DNA from: Neostapfia colusana
Lineage: Eukaryota > Streptophyta > Magnoliopsida > Poales > Poaceae
NCBI GenBank assembly: GCA_030760725.1
Contig: JASWHV010000011.1
Location: 81,507,765 to 81,571,764, forward strand
Direction: 5' to 3'
DNA: 64,000 bases
A model generated the notes under the pieces. The model did no database searches, was not told the origin of the DNA, and worked only from the letters and a program-made list of their open reading frames with translations. The stretch's first letter is position 1, and the number at the start of each line of letters is the position of its first letter. The translations under genes and the position numbers were made by a program. Of this stretch, positions 11,401 to 19,763 are shown piece after piece.

Positions 11401-12075
11401 CTACATCGCGGTGACGGTGGAGGTGGTGAGCATGGTCCTCGTCGCAGAGCGGCCGGACCCCTCATCACGGCAACCAGCTCCAGCAGCTGAAGTCAAGCAC
11501 CAAGGCTGCCCGGGCCCCATGGGGGGCCCGACAGCCAGGAGATCCTGGGGGTCCAAGGGGACCTCCCGGAGGTCCAAGACAACTTCCTGGACGTCCAAGG
11601 GGACCTCCCGGAAGTCCAGAACGACCTTCCGAAGATCCAAGATGACCTCCCGAAGGTTCAAGACGACCTCCCGGAGGTCCAAGACGGCCAAGAAGTCTCC
11701 GGGTCCCAGCCCCCCGGGGCTGCCCCGGACCTGTCTACCTCCTGTCGGCCTGAGCCAATGGAGGAAGACACCCCGGGCCCCCAGGGAGGATCTGGACCAT
11801 CCAGAGGCCCGTCTACTACATCAGCGAAGTCCTCCACGACACCAAGACAAGGTACCTAGAGGTCCATAAGCTGTTGTATGCAGTGCTCGTGGCGTCCAGG
11901 AAGCTCCGGCACTACTTCCAAGCCCACCGGACCTCAGTGGTCACCTCCTACCCGCTGAAGACAATCCTCCACAGCCCCAACGCGACTGGCAACGTCGCCA
12001 AGTGGGCAGCGGAGTTTGAGCTGGACTTCCTACCATATCATGCTGTCAAGAGCCAAGCTGGCTGACTTCGTGGCC
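11401..12075 (+). pseudogene. RNase H (first) of Tat-1 split by a coiled-coil insertion
   Basis: The domain starts LLLYIAVTVEVVSMVLVAER (to about 11455) and resumes at about 11805 with PVYYISEVLHDTKTRY, HKLLYAVLVASRKLRHYFQAH, YPLKTILHSPNATGNVAKWAAEFELDF. Between them lie ~340 bp that are not part of a normal RNase H, including six 21-bp repeats. The two halves are in different frames (before: frame of gag; after: +1). A one-base deletion at about 12058 (AAGCTGGCTGAC) then shifts the frame before the second RNase H. RNase H removes the RNA strand during reverse transcription; this copy cannot be functional. Confidence 0.75.
11560..11685 (+). repeat. Six tandem 21-bp units encoding a DLPEVQD heptad
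   Basis: Six head-to-tail 21-bp units start at 11560, 11581, 11602, 11623, 11644 and 11665, with a half unit before them. In the frame starting at 11560 each unit gives seven residues close to D-L-P-E-V-Q-D (variants NFLDVQG, DLPKIQD, DLPKVQD). The same block, degraded, is seen in Tat-3 around 63525-63625. Confidence 0.85.
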
Positions 12076-12540
12076 GAGTGGACGCCATCACCAACCAACC
12101 CAGGGGGCACCGAAGGCGGCAAACCGGAGCCCTGAGCTCCGGTCTTTACCGAGCCCCACTGAACGCTCTTCTTCGATGGCTCCTCGCAGAAGTAGGGGGC
12201 CGGAGCCGGCGTACTGCTCCTCATGCCATCGGGGGAGCAGTTCAAGTACATGGTGCGTCTCAATTTCAAGGTAACCAACAACATGGCCGAGTATGAAGCC
12301 TTCATCTTCGGCCTAAAGACGGCGCTGTCCCTCAGCGTCCGCCAGTTGCTGGTCAAGGGCGACTCCCAGCTGATCATCAAGCAAGTCAAGGGAGAATGCT
12401 CCTACTACGACCCGCAACTGGCTGCCTACCTCCTCCACGTCCAGATGCTGGAGAAGGACTTCGTTGCCTTGGACCTGCGCCATGTACCGCGCGCCGACAA
12501 CGCCGTGGCCAACGACCTGTCAGCGAAGGCCTCCACCGGA
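12076..12540 (+). pseudogene. Second (archaeal-type) RNase H of Tat-1
   Basis: Recognisable as ADFVAEWTPSPTNPGGTEGG, then LFFDGSSQK...GAGAGVLL (about 12163-12222), PSGEQFKYMVRLNFKVTNNMAEYEAFIFGL, LLVKGDSQLIIKQVKGE and LRHVPRADNAVANDLSAKAS. The D (FFDGS), E (NMAEYEA), D (GDSQL) and late D (ADNAVA) catalytic positions are all present. A second RNase H of this kind is known in Tat-lineage elements. A TAG interrupts at about 12191 (CAGAAGTAGGGG) and a frame change follows. Confidence 0.8.
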
Positions 12541-12659
12541 GCCTCGGTGTCCGAAGGAGCCTTCGAGAGGACGTTGCTACGGCCCAAAGCCCGGCCCGCC
12601 GAGCTGGCGAAGGGGGCGAGACCAGCACCTCGAAGCTGGCGGTCCCGACGTCCCTGCAA

Positions 12660-13986
12660 CCATGGTGCCCGCCAAGGATCGTAAGCGCTACTGGGGACTC
12701 CGTGCTACCAAGCGTTCAAGATCCAGAAGCTCAAGTCAGTCCCGATGCATGGATCATGGAGGTTCGGGACTACTTGAAAGACAACATCCTTCCTGATGAA
12801 CATGCATCCGCTGAACGGATTGTGAGGATGGCTAAGAGATACACGCTGGTAGAAGGGGATCTCTACCGGCGTGGCGCCAACGGCATCCTATTGCGGTGCA
12901 TAACCAAGGACGACGGCCGCGACCTGCTCGTAGAGATCCATGGAGGCGAGTGCGGGAATCACGCTTCCTCATGCACGCTGGTCGGTAAAGCCTTCCAGCA
13001 TGGCTTCTACTGGCCGACAGCACTCCTGCATGCCGTCAAGCTGGTCAAGAGATGCAGGGCGTGCCAGTTCCACGCCAAGCAGATCCACACATCGGAGCAG
13101 ACGCTGTAGATGATCCCACCCTCGTGGCCGTTCGCGGTATGGGGGTTGGACATCCTGGGGCCATTCCCCAAAGCGGTCGGGGGATTCCGGTACCTCTACG
13201 TCGCCATCGACAAGTTCACCAAGTGGCCGGAAGCTGCACCAGTTGTCACCATCAACAAGTAATCCGCAGTCAAGTTCATCAAGTCGATCGTCTGCAGGTT
13301 TAGGGTCCCGAACAGAATCATCACCGACAACGGGACCGAGTTCACCAGTGCAGCGTTCCAAGAGTACTGCGAAGACCTTGGCATCCAGGTGTGCTATGCC
13401 TCTGTCGCTCATCCAAAGAGCAATGGGCAAGTTGAGAGGGTCAACGCCGAGATCCTTCTTGGGCCTCAAGACTCGCACCTATGCCAGCTTGAAGAAGCAT
13501 GGTGCCAAGTGGGTGGACGAGCTTCCGTGCGCACTGTGGGCTAGCCGGACATCCGAGAGCCGGGCCACCGGGGATACACCTTTCTTCATGGTCTACGGGG
13601 CCAAAGCCGTGCTTCCCACAGAAGTCACCATGGGGTCCCCCCGTGTCCGAGCTTACGATGAAGTCGCGCAGGACCAGCTCCGGCGTGAGGACATCGACCT
13701 CATCGATGAGGCAAGATGGCAAGCAACGCTCCGCAAAGCACGGTACCGGCAGGCGCTCCGGCGCTACCACCATAGGTCCGTGCACGCCCGGGAACTCAAA
13801 GAAGGCGACCTGGTGCTGCGGCGCATACTTTCTCAAGAAGGGACCAACAAACTCTCCCCCAGCTGGGAAGGTCCCTTCCGAGTCACGGAAGTTTGCCGCC
13901 CCAGGTGCGTGCGCCTTTCCACCGAGGATGGGGATCCGCTCCCAAATCCTTGGAACATAGAACACCTCCGTAAGTTCTATCCCTAG
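12660..13986 (+). pseudogene. Integrase of Tat-1
   Basis: Zinc-binding N-terminus with His residues in IHGGECGNHASS and Cys residues in KRCRACQFHAK (about 12935-13080). The catalytic core shows the first Asp in WGLDILGPFPKA, the second in ITDNGTEFTS, and the Glu in NGQVERVNAEIL (about 13145-13455). The C-terminal part runs to LPNPWNIEHLRKFYP and a TAG at 13984. It would insert element cDNA into the host genome. There is no chromodomain, as is usual for Tat elements. Lesions: a TAG at 13107, a TAA at 13259 and a +1 frameshift at about 13458. Confidence 0.85.
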
Positions 13987-14168
13987 AGCAGTAGTAGGAC
14001 ATGTTTTCTCTTCTTTCTATAATAGATCCCATAGAGCCCAGGAACAGCGCTCGGAGCAACTAAGCCCCAGGGGGCGGTCCAGGACTACGTCCGGCTTGGC
14101 CTGGTTCCGTACCTTAAGCGGGTAGGCCTGGTTCCGTACTCAGCAGCAAGCTCCCGGTCTAGCACCGC
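13987..14168 (+). other. Short spacer between Tat-1 integrase and antisense gene
   Basis: It starts like the Tat-A and Tat-2 spacers (GATCCCATAGAGCCCAGGAACAGC) but is only ~180 bp long, against about 1.3-1.6 kb there. It contains a small internal repeat (GGCCTGGTTCCGTAC at about 14098 and 14127). Most of the spacer and the 3' end of the antisense gene have been deleted in Tat-1. Confidence 0.6.
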
Positions 14169-16850
14169 CTAGCAGTCCCGGGCAACCTGCTCCTCCCTTT
14201 TGGCCAAGGAAGCCTCCCGGAGCTCCAGCTCTCCGGCCCTGGCCCTCAGGTCACCTTCGCCTGCCTTCAGCTGCTCGGCGACCTCCTTCTCCTTGGCCGC
14301 CACGGCGCGTTCCCGCTCTGCAAGGGCGCACTCGCAGCGCGCCAGCTGCAGCCACATCTCCTTGTTTGCGTCGGAGTGGGCCCGGACACTGTCATAGGCC
14401 TCGCGTGCCTCCTGCATAATCCTCCATGTCTCGGAGTCCAGGCGGTCGACGACCTTCTTCTGGACATCGAGGAGCACCTCCTCGGCATCGAGCCTCGCCC
14501 ACTTCGCGTCGAGCTCCTCCTCGACCTCCCTGGTCCGTAGCTTCAGGAGCCGCCCCCAGCCACGGAGGCGGTCCCTCTCGTCCGCTAGGGCCTCCCGCTC
14601 GCGCTCCAGTGCAGCCTGTACCTGCCGGAACGCTGGTCTGGGCAAGCTCCAGTGCGTCTGCCAGGGGCAGCAGGGTGGCAGAGGCCGAAGCCGTGCCACA
14701 GACCTCCTCCATGATGTCGCCGTCCGACGGAGGAGACGCCGGCTTCTCAACATCCGTGGCAACCACCACGATGCACCGATCAGGAGAAGGCGGCGCAGGA
14801 GCCGGACCAGTCCTGACACGCCCCTGCTCGTCGCCCGCCTGAGGATCTGCACCAGCTCCTCCCGCTTCAGCACCCGAAGGCTGGCCGCCGCCAGCTGGCT
14901 CCGCCAAGTCTTCATCAGCCACCAGCTCCCGAGCTGGCGAAGGAGGAGGAGCAGGCGCCGCCGCCGTCACAGAAGCCGGTTCTGCCGGGCCACAAGGAGG
15001 AGACATCTGGGCCTGCACGGGGGCAGGTGAAGCTGCCACAATGTCTGGACGCTGCGGCGCTGGGCTCCTGTCAACCGGAGGTGGCCGGGGAGCATACACG
15101 TCCCCGGCAGCCGGCGAGTCCCTGCAAGCACAGGGAGCTCTCAAGACAAGAAAAGAAGTGCGCAAGTACTAAGATCCGGTGAGTGCAAACTTACCGAGGA
15201 ACACGAACACTCTAGCGGGCATGGAGCCCTGGCTTCCGAGCTGGGGCAGGGCTGCCGGAGCCTGCCGTCGCCACCGGGGCCTGCGCCGAAGGCATCTGGA
15301 CCGGTGGAGCAGGGGGTGCTCCAGGAGCCCCCCTAGGAGACGGAGCAACGGAGCTCCCACCGGCAGCACCTCTGGCGCCGCTCATCGCACCAGCCACTGG
15401 AGCACCTTAAGCCCGGGGCACCTGTGCCCCCGAATGAGTCCCAGCTACGCTCCCTCCGGCATCGCCGCTTGCAGAGCCTGCTGCAGGGACACTCGTCGAC
15501 CTGGGCGCCTGAGCCCCTGGCTCAGCCCCAGGCACCGCAGCATTGGCGTCCCGCCTTGGAGCTCCACCTATGGAAGGAGTGTGGGACGCCCGGGGCTCCT
15601 CTGACCGCCGCTGTCCAAGAGGAGTCCCGTTGGCACGGAGGACCCGAGGCCTCTTTGGGTCACCGCCCGACGAACCGACGCCCCACGATGAAGAGTGCGG
15701 GGGCACTCCGGTCCCCTAACTCGGCGTGAACGGCACCCTCGGCGGAGACCGGGAGCGCTTCCTCTTTGGCGAACTGGAGGCTGGGTCCTTGCCTTTCCCC
15801 CTCTCGACAGTCCGGGCTCTGTCGCTCCTTGGCGCAGGTTGGGCATCAGCCGACCCCTCTCGCCGTCCTCTAGAGTGGTCGACCTCGGTGATCAAGATCC
15901 CTCGAGAAGCATCACTGACCTGACAAACGGCAAGGCCAATATCGTCCAAGGTCGGCAGCTCCCGCAGCAACTTCGACCTCCACAACGGCTCCAAGAAGAG
16001 GGGGAGGCAGGAAGCAGGAACTGTGAGGGAGCGGTCATCAAGGAAGTCGCTGCTTACCCTCATCAGCATCTCCCTCATCAGTTCGTCGAACGGATCAGAG
16101 CCAGAACCCGTCTCCAGCCTGGTGCAGTCGTGTATGTCGGTGTAGTACCACGCCGGGCGATTGCGCTCCTGCAGCGGCGCAAGGCGGCGCGACAGGAAGT
16201 CTGCCAGTACCATCAGGGATGTCAGCCCCTGCTCCACCAGGAGCTGGATCCGCTCCAGCACTGGCGCCTACTCCAGCTCCAACTCCGGGCTCTCCTCCCA
16301 GAAGCAACGCCCGGTGGATGGATCCCCAGTCGGCAACTAGAGGCGATCGTGCTCATCAGTCGTCATGATCACCCAGTCGTCCCTCCAGCCTTCCTACCTC
16401 GACGCGGTGAAGGGCAGAAGGTACATGGAGACCTTCGGATCCTTGCAGCGGTGCTGGAAGTAGTAGGCTCCACAGCTGGTTCCTCGAGCCACGCCCAGTC
16501 GTCCACAGCAAGAAGAAGTGCCGGAAGAGCGTAACCGAGGCACGCACCCCCACGAACATCTCGTAGAAGTGCACGAAGACGGCAGCCATAGCGAAGGAGT
16601 TCGGGGAGAGGTGATGAAGCTGGAGACCGTAGGTCTCCAGAAGAGTCACGAAGAAAGAAGAAATCGGCGGGACGAACCCCGCCAAGGTGTAGCCGGCGAA
16701 GAAGACAGTCTCCCCTCTCTCCAGATGCAGGGGGAGAGATCCCCGCTGAAGACAACGCTTCTGCTCTTCCGAGTGCCATCTCAGAAGCTTGCACACCGAC
16801 CCAAAATCTTTTGTTCGGGCGATGCGCGGCGGAGGCAGGCAGGAAGCCAT
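14169..16850 (-). pseudogene. Full-length antisense gene of Tat-1 with Transposase_28-like domain
   Basis: Minus-strand gene starting at ATG 16850 (MASCLPPPRIARTKDFG). The N-terminal third contains FVPPISSFFVTLLETYGLQLHHLSPNS and FVHFYEMFVGVRASVTLFRHFF (about 16540-16680), which I recognise as the domain Pfam calls Transposase_28, 'putative gypsy type transposon'. A region follows with PAWYYTDIHDCTRLETGSGSDPF and LPTLDDIGLAVCQVSD. Then come a basic KRKRSRSPP segment, a proline/alanine-rich stretch, a 73-bp intron, a second proline-rich stretch and a coiled coil. The last ~200 residues seen in Tat-A and Tat-2 are missing. Stops and frameshifts are many (for example TAG in PFTPS-stop near 15718 and TAG just before the intron). 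Function is unknown. Confidence 0.75.
15122..15194 (-). other. GT-AG intron in the Tat-1 antisense gene
   Basis: On the minus strand the donor reads CCTCG/GTAAGT and the acceptor TGCTTGCAG/GGA, enclosing 73 bp. In Tat-2 the same position holds a 77-bp intron with CTCTCG/GTAAGC and TTTGCAG/GGA. In both copies exon 1 ends in phase CG/G. Splicing joins it to a conserved HxRLTGxxRRS reading frame, whereas reading through meets TAA within the donor. Confidence 0.7.
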
Positions 16851-16965
16851 CAAAGACGAAGGTGCAAGAACTTGGAAGGCAGAGAAGGCTTGGGCGCAAG
16901 GAAGAATCCGAAAGGCTCAGGCGTGGGGACATGTGCGAAGGGAAGCCTACGATGCAGAAGGAATC

Positions 16966-16978
16966 CCCTTTAAACCTC
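16966..16978 (-). promoter_or_regulatory. TATA-like element upstream of the Tat-1 antisense gene
   Basis: Minus strand GGTTTAAAGGGGATT about 120 bp upstream of the antisense ATG, in a block conserved with Tat-2 and Tat-A although the proteins' N-termini differ. It faces away from the adjacent sense LTR. Confidence 0.45.
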
Positions 16979-17436
16979 CCAGAGGCGATTCAAAACGTTT
17001 CGTATGCGCTGCTCGGGGCGGACGCCCCAGGTCCAAGCCCCAACGTCGATGATAAGTGGGCTCGAGCCATCCTGCAGAAGCAGTGGGCCAGAAAGTCAGC
17101 CACTCAAGAAGGCAGCCTGGAGGTTCCTGGCAAGGCGCTGCGACGTGCAGTGGTGCGCTTCGACGTGCAGTAATGACAGCCTTGGGAACCGCTGCAGTAA
17201 AAGTAGCTTTCAAAGCAAGGGTCAAGTCCCCACGACCTTCCGTTGCCCAAGCGACGGTTCAAAGAAATTTGAAGAAAGTGCGCTGGATAGAAAAGGTGAA
17301 GGCCCCACCTCGGGCTCGTTATCTCCCCCGAGATGGGCCCGGGGGCCATTTTCGGTACCATCAATACCGGGTACCCCCGTGCACAGGACAAAACCGCCTA
17401 AGGACCTCGCCCCTTCCGTAGGGGTGAGCTCCGAGG

Positions 17437-17870
17437 GTGCCACGAGTCCAGCCGGGCCGGAGCTCCTCCTCTCCTCAGAGGAGAGCTCTTGGTTCGCCAC
17501 GTGGCCAGCGGAGCCGGACCTCCCCCCTCCGCGGGGGTGAGCTCCGAAGGCTCCATGTGTCCAGCGGGGCCGGAGCTCCCCCTCAACTCAGAGGAGAGCT
17601 CCGGGCCCACCATGTGGCCAGCAGAGCCGGACCTCCCCCCTCCGCGGGGGTGAGCTCCGAAGGCTCCACGTGTCCAGTAGGGCCGGAGCTCCCCCTCTCC
17701 TCAGAGGAGAGTTCCGGGCCCGCCACGTGGCGAGCAGAGCCGGACCCCCCCTCCGCGGAGGTGAGCTCCGAAGGCTCCACGTGTCCAGCGGGGTCGGAGC
17801 TCCCCCTCTCCTCAGAGGAGAGCTCCGAGGCCTCCACGTGGCCAGCAGAGCCACGCTGCCTGCCTCGGCG
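17437..17870 (+). repeat. G-box/hairpin array in the Tat LTR
   Basis: About four units of ~112 bp. Every unit contains CACGTGTCC, then CTCTCCTC-A-GAGGAGAG (an 8-bp stem), then GCCACGTGGC, then a CCTCCCCCCTCCGCGGGGG hairpin. CACGTG within ACGTGGC and ACGTGTC contexts is the core of plant G-box and abscisic-acid response elements. That these drive expression is inference. Confidence 0.8.
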
Positions 17871-18206
17871 CGGTAGGCAGCGGCATTAAAGACCCGCGCC
17901 TTCCCAAGGCGTGGAGACGCGGAACACGCCTCTGTCAGGAGGCGTTGCGCCCAGTCACATCACAGTGAAGACGGGCGCAGAAGGTCAGAGGTTGTGGACC
18001 AATAAACACAGCGACTAGACAACCCCTGCCGCCCCTGCCATCAACAACCACTACGCCTAGCTTACGACGTGGGCAGGCGGCAGTATGAAGTCTAAGAAGC
18101 TACCGCCAGAGATAGCTACCGACATTCACTGCGAGATACGGTAGATGGCAGGAAATCGCCCCGGGACCACCTGTCGGGTCCCGAGGCCGACTTTGTAAGC
18201 CACCCG

Positions 18207-18234
18207 AGCCTTGGATTATAAAAGGCTCGGGTAG
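18207..18234 (+). promoter_or_regulatory. TATA box in a hairpin loop (Tat LTR)
   Basis: TATAAAAG at 18217-18224 sits between the perfect inverted arms CCCGAGCCTT and AAGGCTCGGG. The same arrangement occurs at 19181-19208, 20637-20664, 28156-28183 (one mismatch) and 60566-60593 (one mismatch). Confidence 0.75.
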
Positions 18235-18535
18235 GCAATGTTGCAAAGGGTTCGGCTCATTTCGACCCTGACTCCATATTCAGCTCATCCCCAAGCTTAG
18301 AACTCCGGTTCTAAGCTTGAAGCAATACCCAGAGCAACTCTGCTCACCGTGGACGTAGGGTTTTCCGCCCCGGCGGCCCGAACCACGTAAAAATCCCCAT
18401 GTCAAACCACTTTCATCTCCTTCCTTCGTCCATTCCAGCGAGACCCTCGCGAGAGGACTAGCCCCTCCAAAAAAGAACCTCCGCGGGTTGCCTAGAGCAG
18501 GCCCGGGGGAAGTGTCGACCGCAGACGCTTCGACA

Positions 18536-18930
18536 TTTGGCGCGCCAGGAAGGGGATTTTTCCCTCTTGCGTCGAGTCTTCGCCGATGAAGATGACCAAA
18601 ATTCCTTCGGCGGCAAGCTCTCCTCGCCCTCGTTCCCGGCGAACGATGACCAGTGAGGCATATGTCTCGACGCACTCGGCGAGGAGTGTGCCGGGACAAA
18701 CTGGGAGCCCGCGACCGACTCCAACAACGGGGACTCCAGCAAGCCCAAGATCTGCTGCAGTGCCGAGTGTCACCCATGGGGGTACACTAGCTGCAGCACA
18801 GGCGCTTCTACACAATCCACCTGCTGGGGATGCTTCCCGGGGGGGCTACCCAGCAGTGGATTCGCGACGTCAACCATCTCGTCGTCCCTGCCGTCAACCC
18901 TCCGCTCCGGCGGGGACGACGCCCCAGTCA
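18536..18930 (+). pseudogene. gag: Primer site and gag 5' stub after the Tat-1 right LTR
   Basis: Primer-binding site TGGCGCGCCAGGAAGGGG begins at 18538, two bases past the LTR. The leader and gag start follow (ATG at 18592, MTKIPSAASSPRPRSRRTM, EAYVSTHSARSVPGQTG), showing what Tat-1 itself lost at 7917. The stub ends after about 110 codons, where a CCCAGTCAC motif common to gag and the LTR joins it to the middle of another LTR. Confidence 0.8.
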
Positions 18931-19508
18931 CTTTATAGTGAAGACGGGCGTAGAAGGTCAGAGGCTGTGGACCAATAAACACAGCGACAAGACAACCCCC
19001 GCCACCCCTGTCATCATCAACCCCCTACGCCTAGCTTACGGCGTGGGCAGGCGGCAGGACGAAGGCTAAGAAGCTACCGCCAGAGACAGCTACCGGCATT
19101 CACTGTGAGATACGGTAGACGGCAGGAAATCGCCCCGGGACCACCTGTCGGGTCCCAGGGCCCACTTTGTAAGCTACCCGAGCCTTGGACTATAAAAGGC
19201 TCGGGTAGGCAACGTTGCAAAGGGTTCGGCTCATTTCGACCCGGACTCCATATTCAGCTCATCCCAAGCTTAGGACTCCTGTTCTAAGCTTGAAGCAATA
19301 CACAAAGCAACTCTGCTCACCGTAGACGTAGGGTTTTATGCTCCGGCGGCCCTAACCACGTAAAAATCCCCGTGTCAAACCACTTTCATCTCTTTCCTTC
19401 GTCCATTCAGGTGAGACCCTAACGAGAGGACTAGCCCCTCCGAAAAAGAACCTCCGCGGGCTGCCCAGAGCAGGCCCGGGGGAAGTGTCGGCCGCAGACG
19501 CTTTGACA
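18931..19508 (+). repeat. 3' fragment of a Tat LTR
   Basis: Only the last ~578 bp of the LTR (AATAAA, TATAAAAG at 19191, end CTTTGACA). The left side is a deletion junction with the gag stub. The right side abuts Cop-1 LTR sequence, so this is the right border of the Tat chain inserted in the copia 5' LTR. Confidence 0.8.
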
Positions 19509-19572
19509 AGCCGTATTTCAATTTTTCCGCCTATTCCCCTCCCTTTAGGCAACTTTCAATTGGTATCAGAGC
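19509..19572 (+). other. Copia 5' LTR end and initiator-Met primer-binding site
   Basis: About 50 bp of LTR ending in CTTTCA at 19558, then TGGTATCAGAGC at 19561-19572, the standard complement of the initiator methionine tRNA 3' end used by copia elements. The rest of the LTR was separated by the Tat insertion and is not seen to the left. Confidence 0.8.
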
Positions 19573-19608
19573 CTAACTCTCTTACAAGCTTAACCGCTTG
19601 GAGAGGAG

Positions 19609-19763
19609 ATGGGGGGAAACGACAAGAAGGACTTACGGCCCGTCGACACAACCGGTGCCGGCGAGAACAGCACCCACAGCGGTGAAGGGCTCAAGTTCTC
19701 ACCTCACAAGGGCATCAACCCAATCAAGGACATGCCAAGGCTCCCTCCCTTCGACTTGGAGAC
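19609..19763 (+). pseudogene. Copia gag N-terminal segment, first part (split by Tat-2)
   Basis: ATG 19609 (MGGNDKKDLRPVDTTG) runs to codon 52, where Tat-2 is inserted. The same frame continues at 28491 and ends at TAA 28636-28638, giving about 100 codons when the insert and one target duplication are ignored. It lies between the primer site and the recognisable gag core. It may be the gag N-terminus with a later frameshift, or a short leader frame. Confidence 0.7.

Larger units (their letters stand above)
6843..18535 (+). mobile_element. Tat-1: near-complete but dead Tat-type gypsy element
   Basis: LTR (6843-7916), gag, protease, RT, RNase H with an inserted heptad repeat, second RNase H, integrase, short spacer, full-length antisense gene, LTR (17350-18535). 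gag, protease and RT share one forward frame (from 7917 to about 11450) broken by in-frame stops at 9449, 10376 and 10796. Gag-pol in one frame, a DGG protease, two RNase H domains and an antisense gene are the marks of the Tat lineage. The two flanking LTRs differ clearly (TATA loss in the left, TG-to-TT start in the right), and each is also joined to another element's interior. This may therefore be a recombinant chain rather than a single insertion. Confidence 0.8.
17350..18535 (+). repeat. Tat LTR on the right of Tat-1
   Basis: 1,186 bp. It begins TTTTCGGTACC, so the usual TG start has mutated to TT, and ends CTTCGACA. It holds at least five CACGTG cores in a ~112-bp period (17497, 17668, 17723, 17777, 17835), AATAAA at about 18000, and TATAAAAG at 18217 inside a 10-bp inverted repeat. 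It is followed by an intact primer site and a gag start, so it also acts as a 5' LTR for the fragment to its right. Confidence 0.85.

Noticed and set aside
11461..11869. Lysine/serine-rich C-terminus of the open frame ending at 11869 as a nucleic-acid-binding tail
   Set aside because: It is an off-frame reading of the DLPEVQD repeats, and the RNase H continues in another frame.
17437..17870. Repeat array as a CRISPR
   Set aside because: Units of ~112 bp without short repeats and unique spacers, inside an LTR of a plant retrotransposon.
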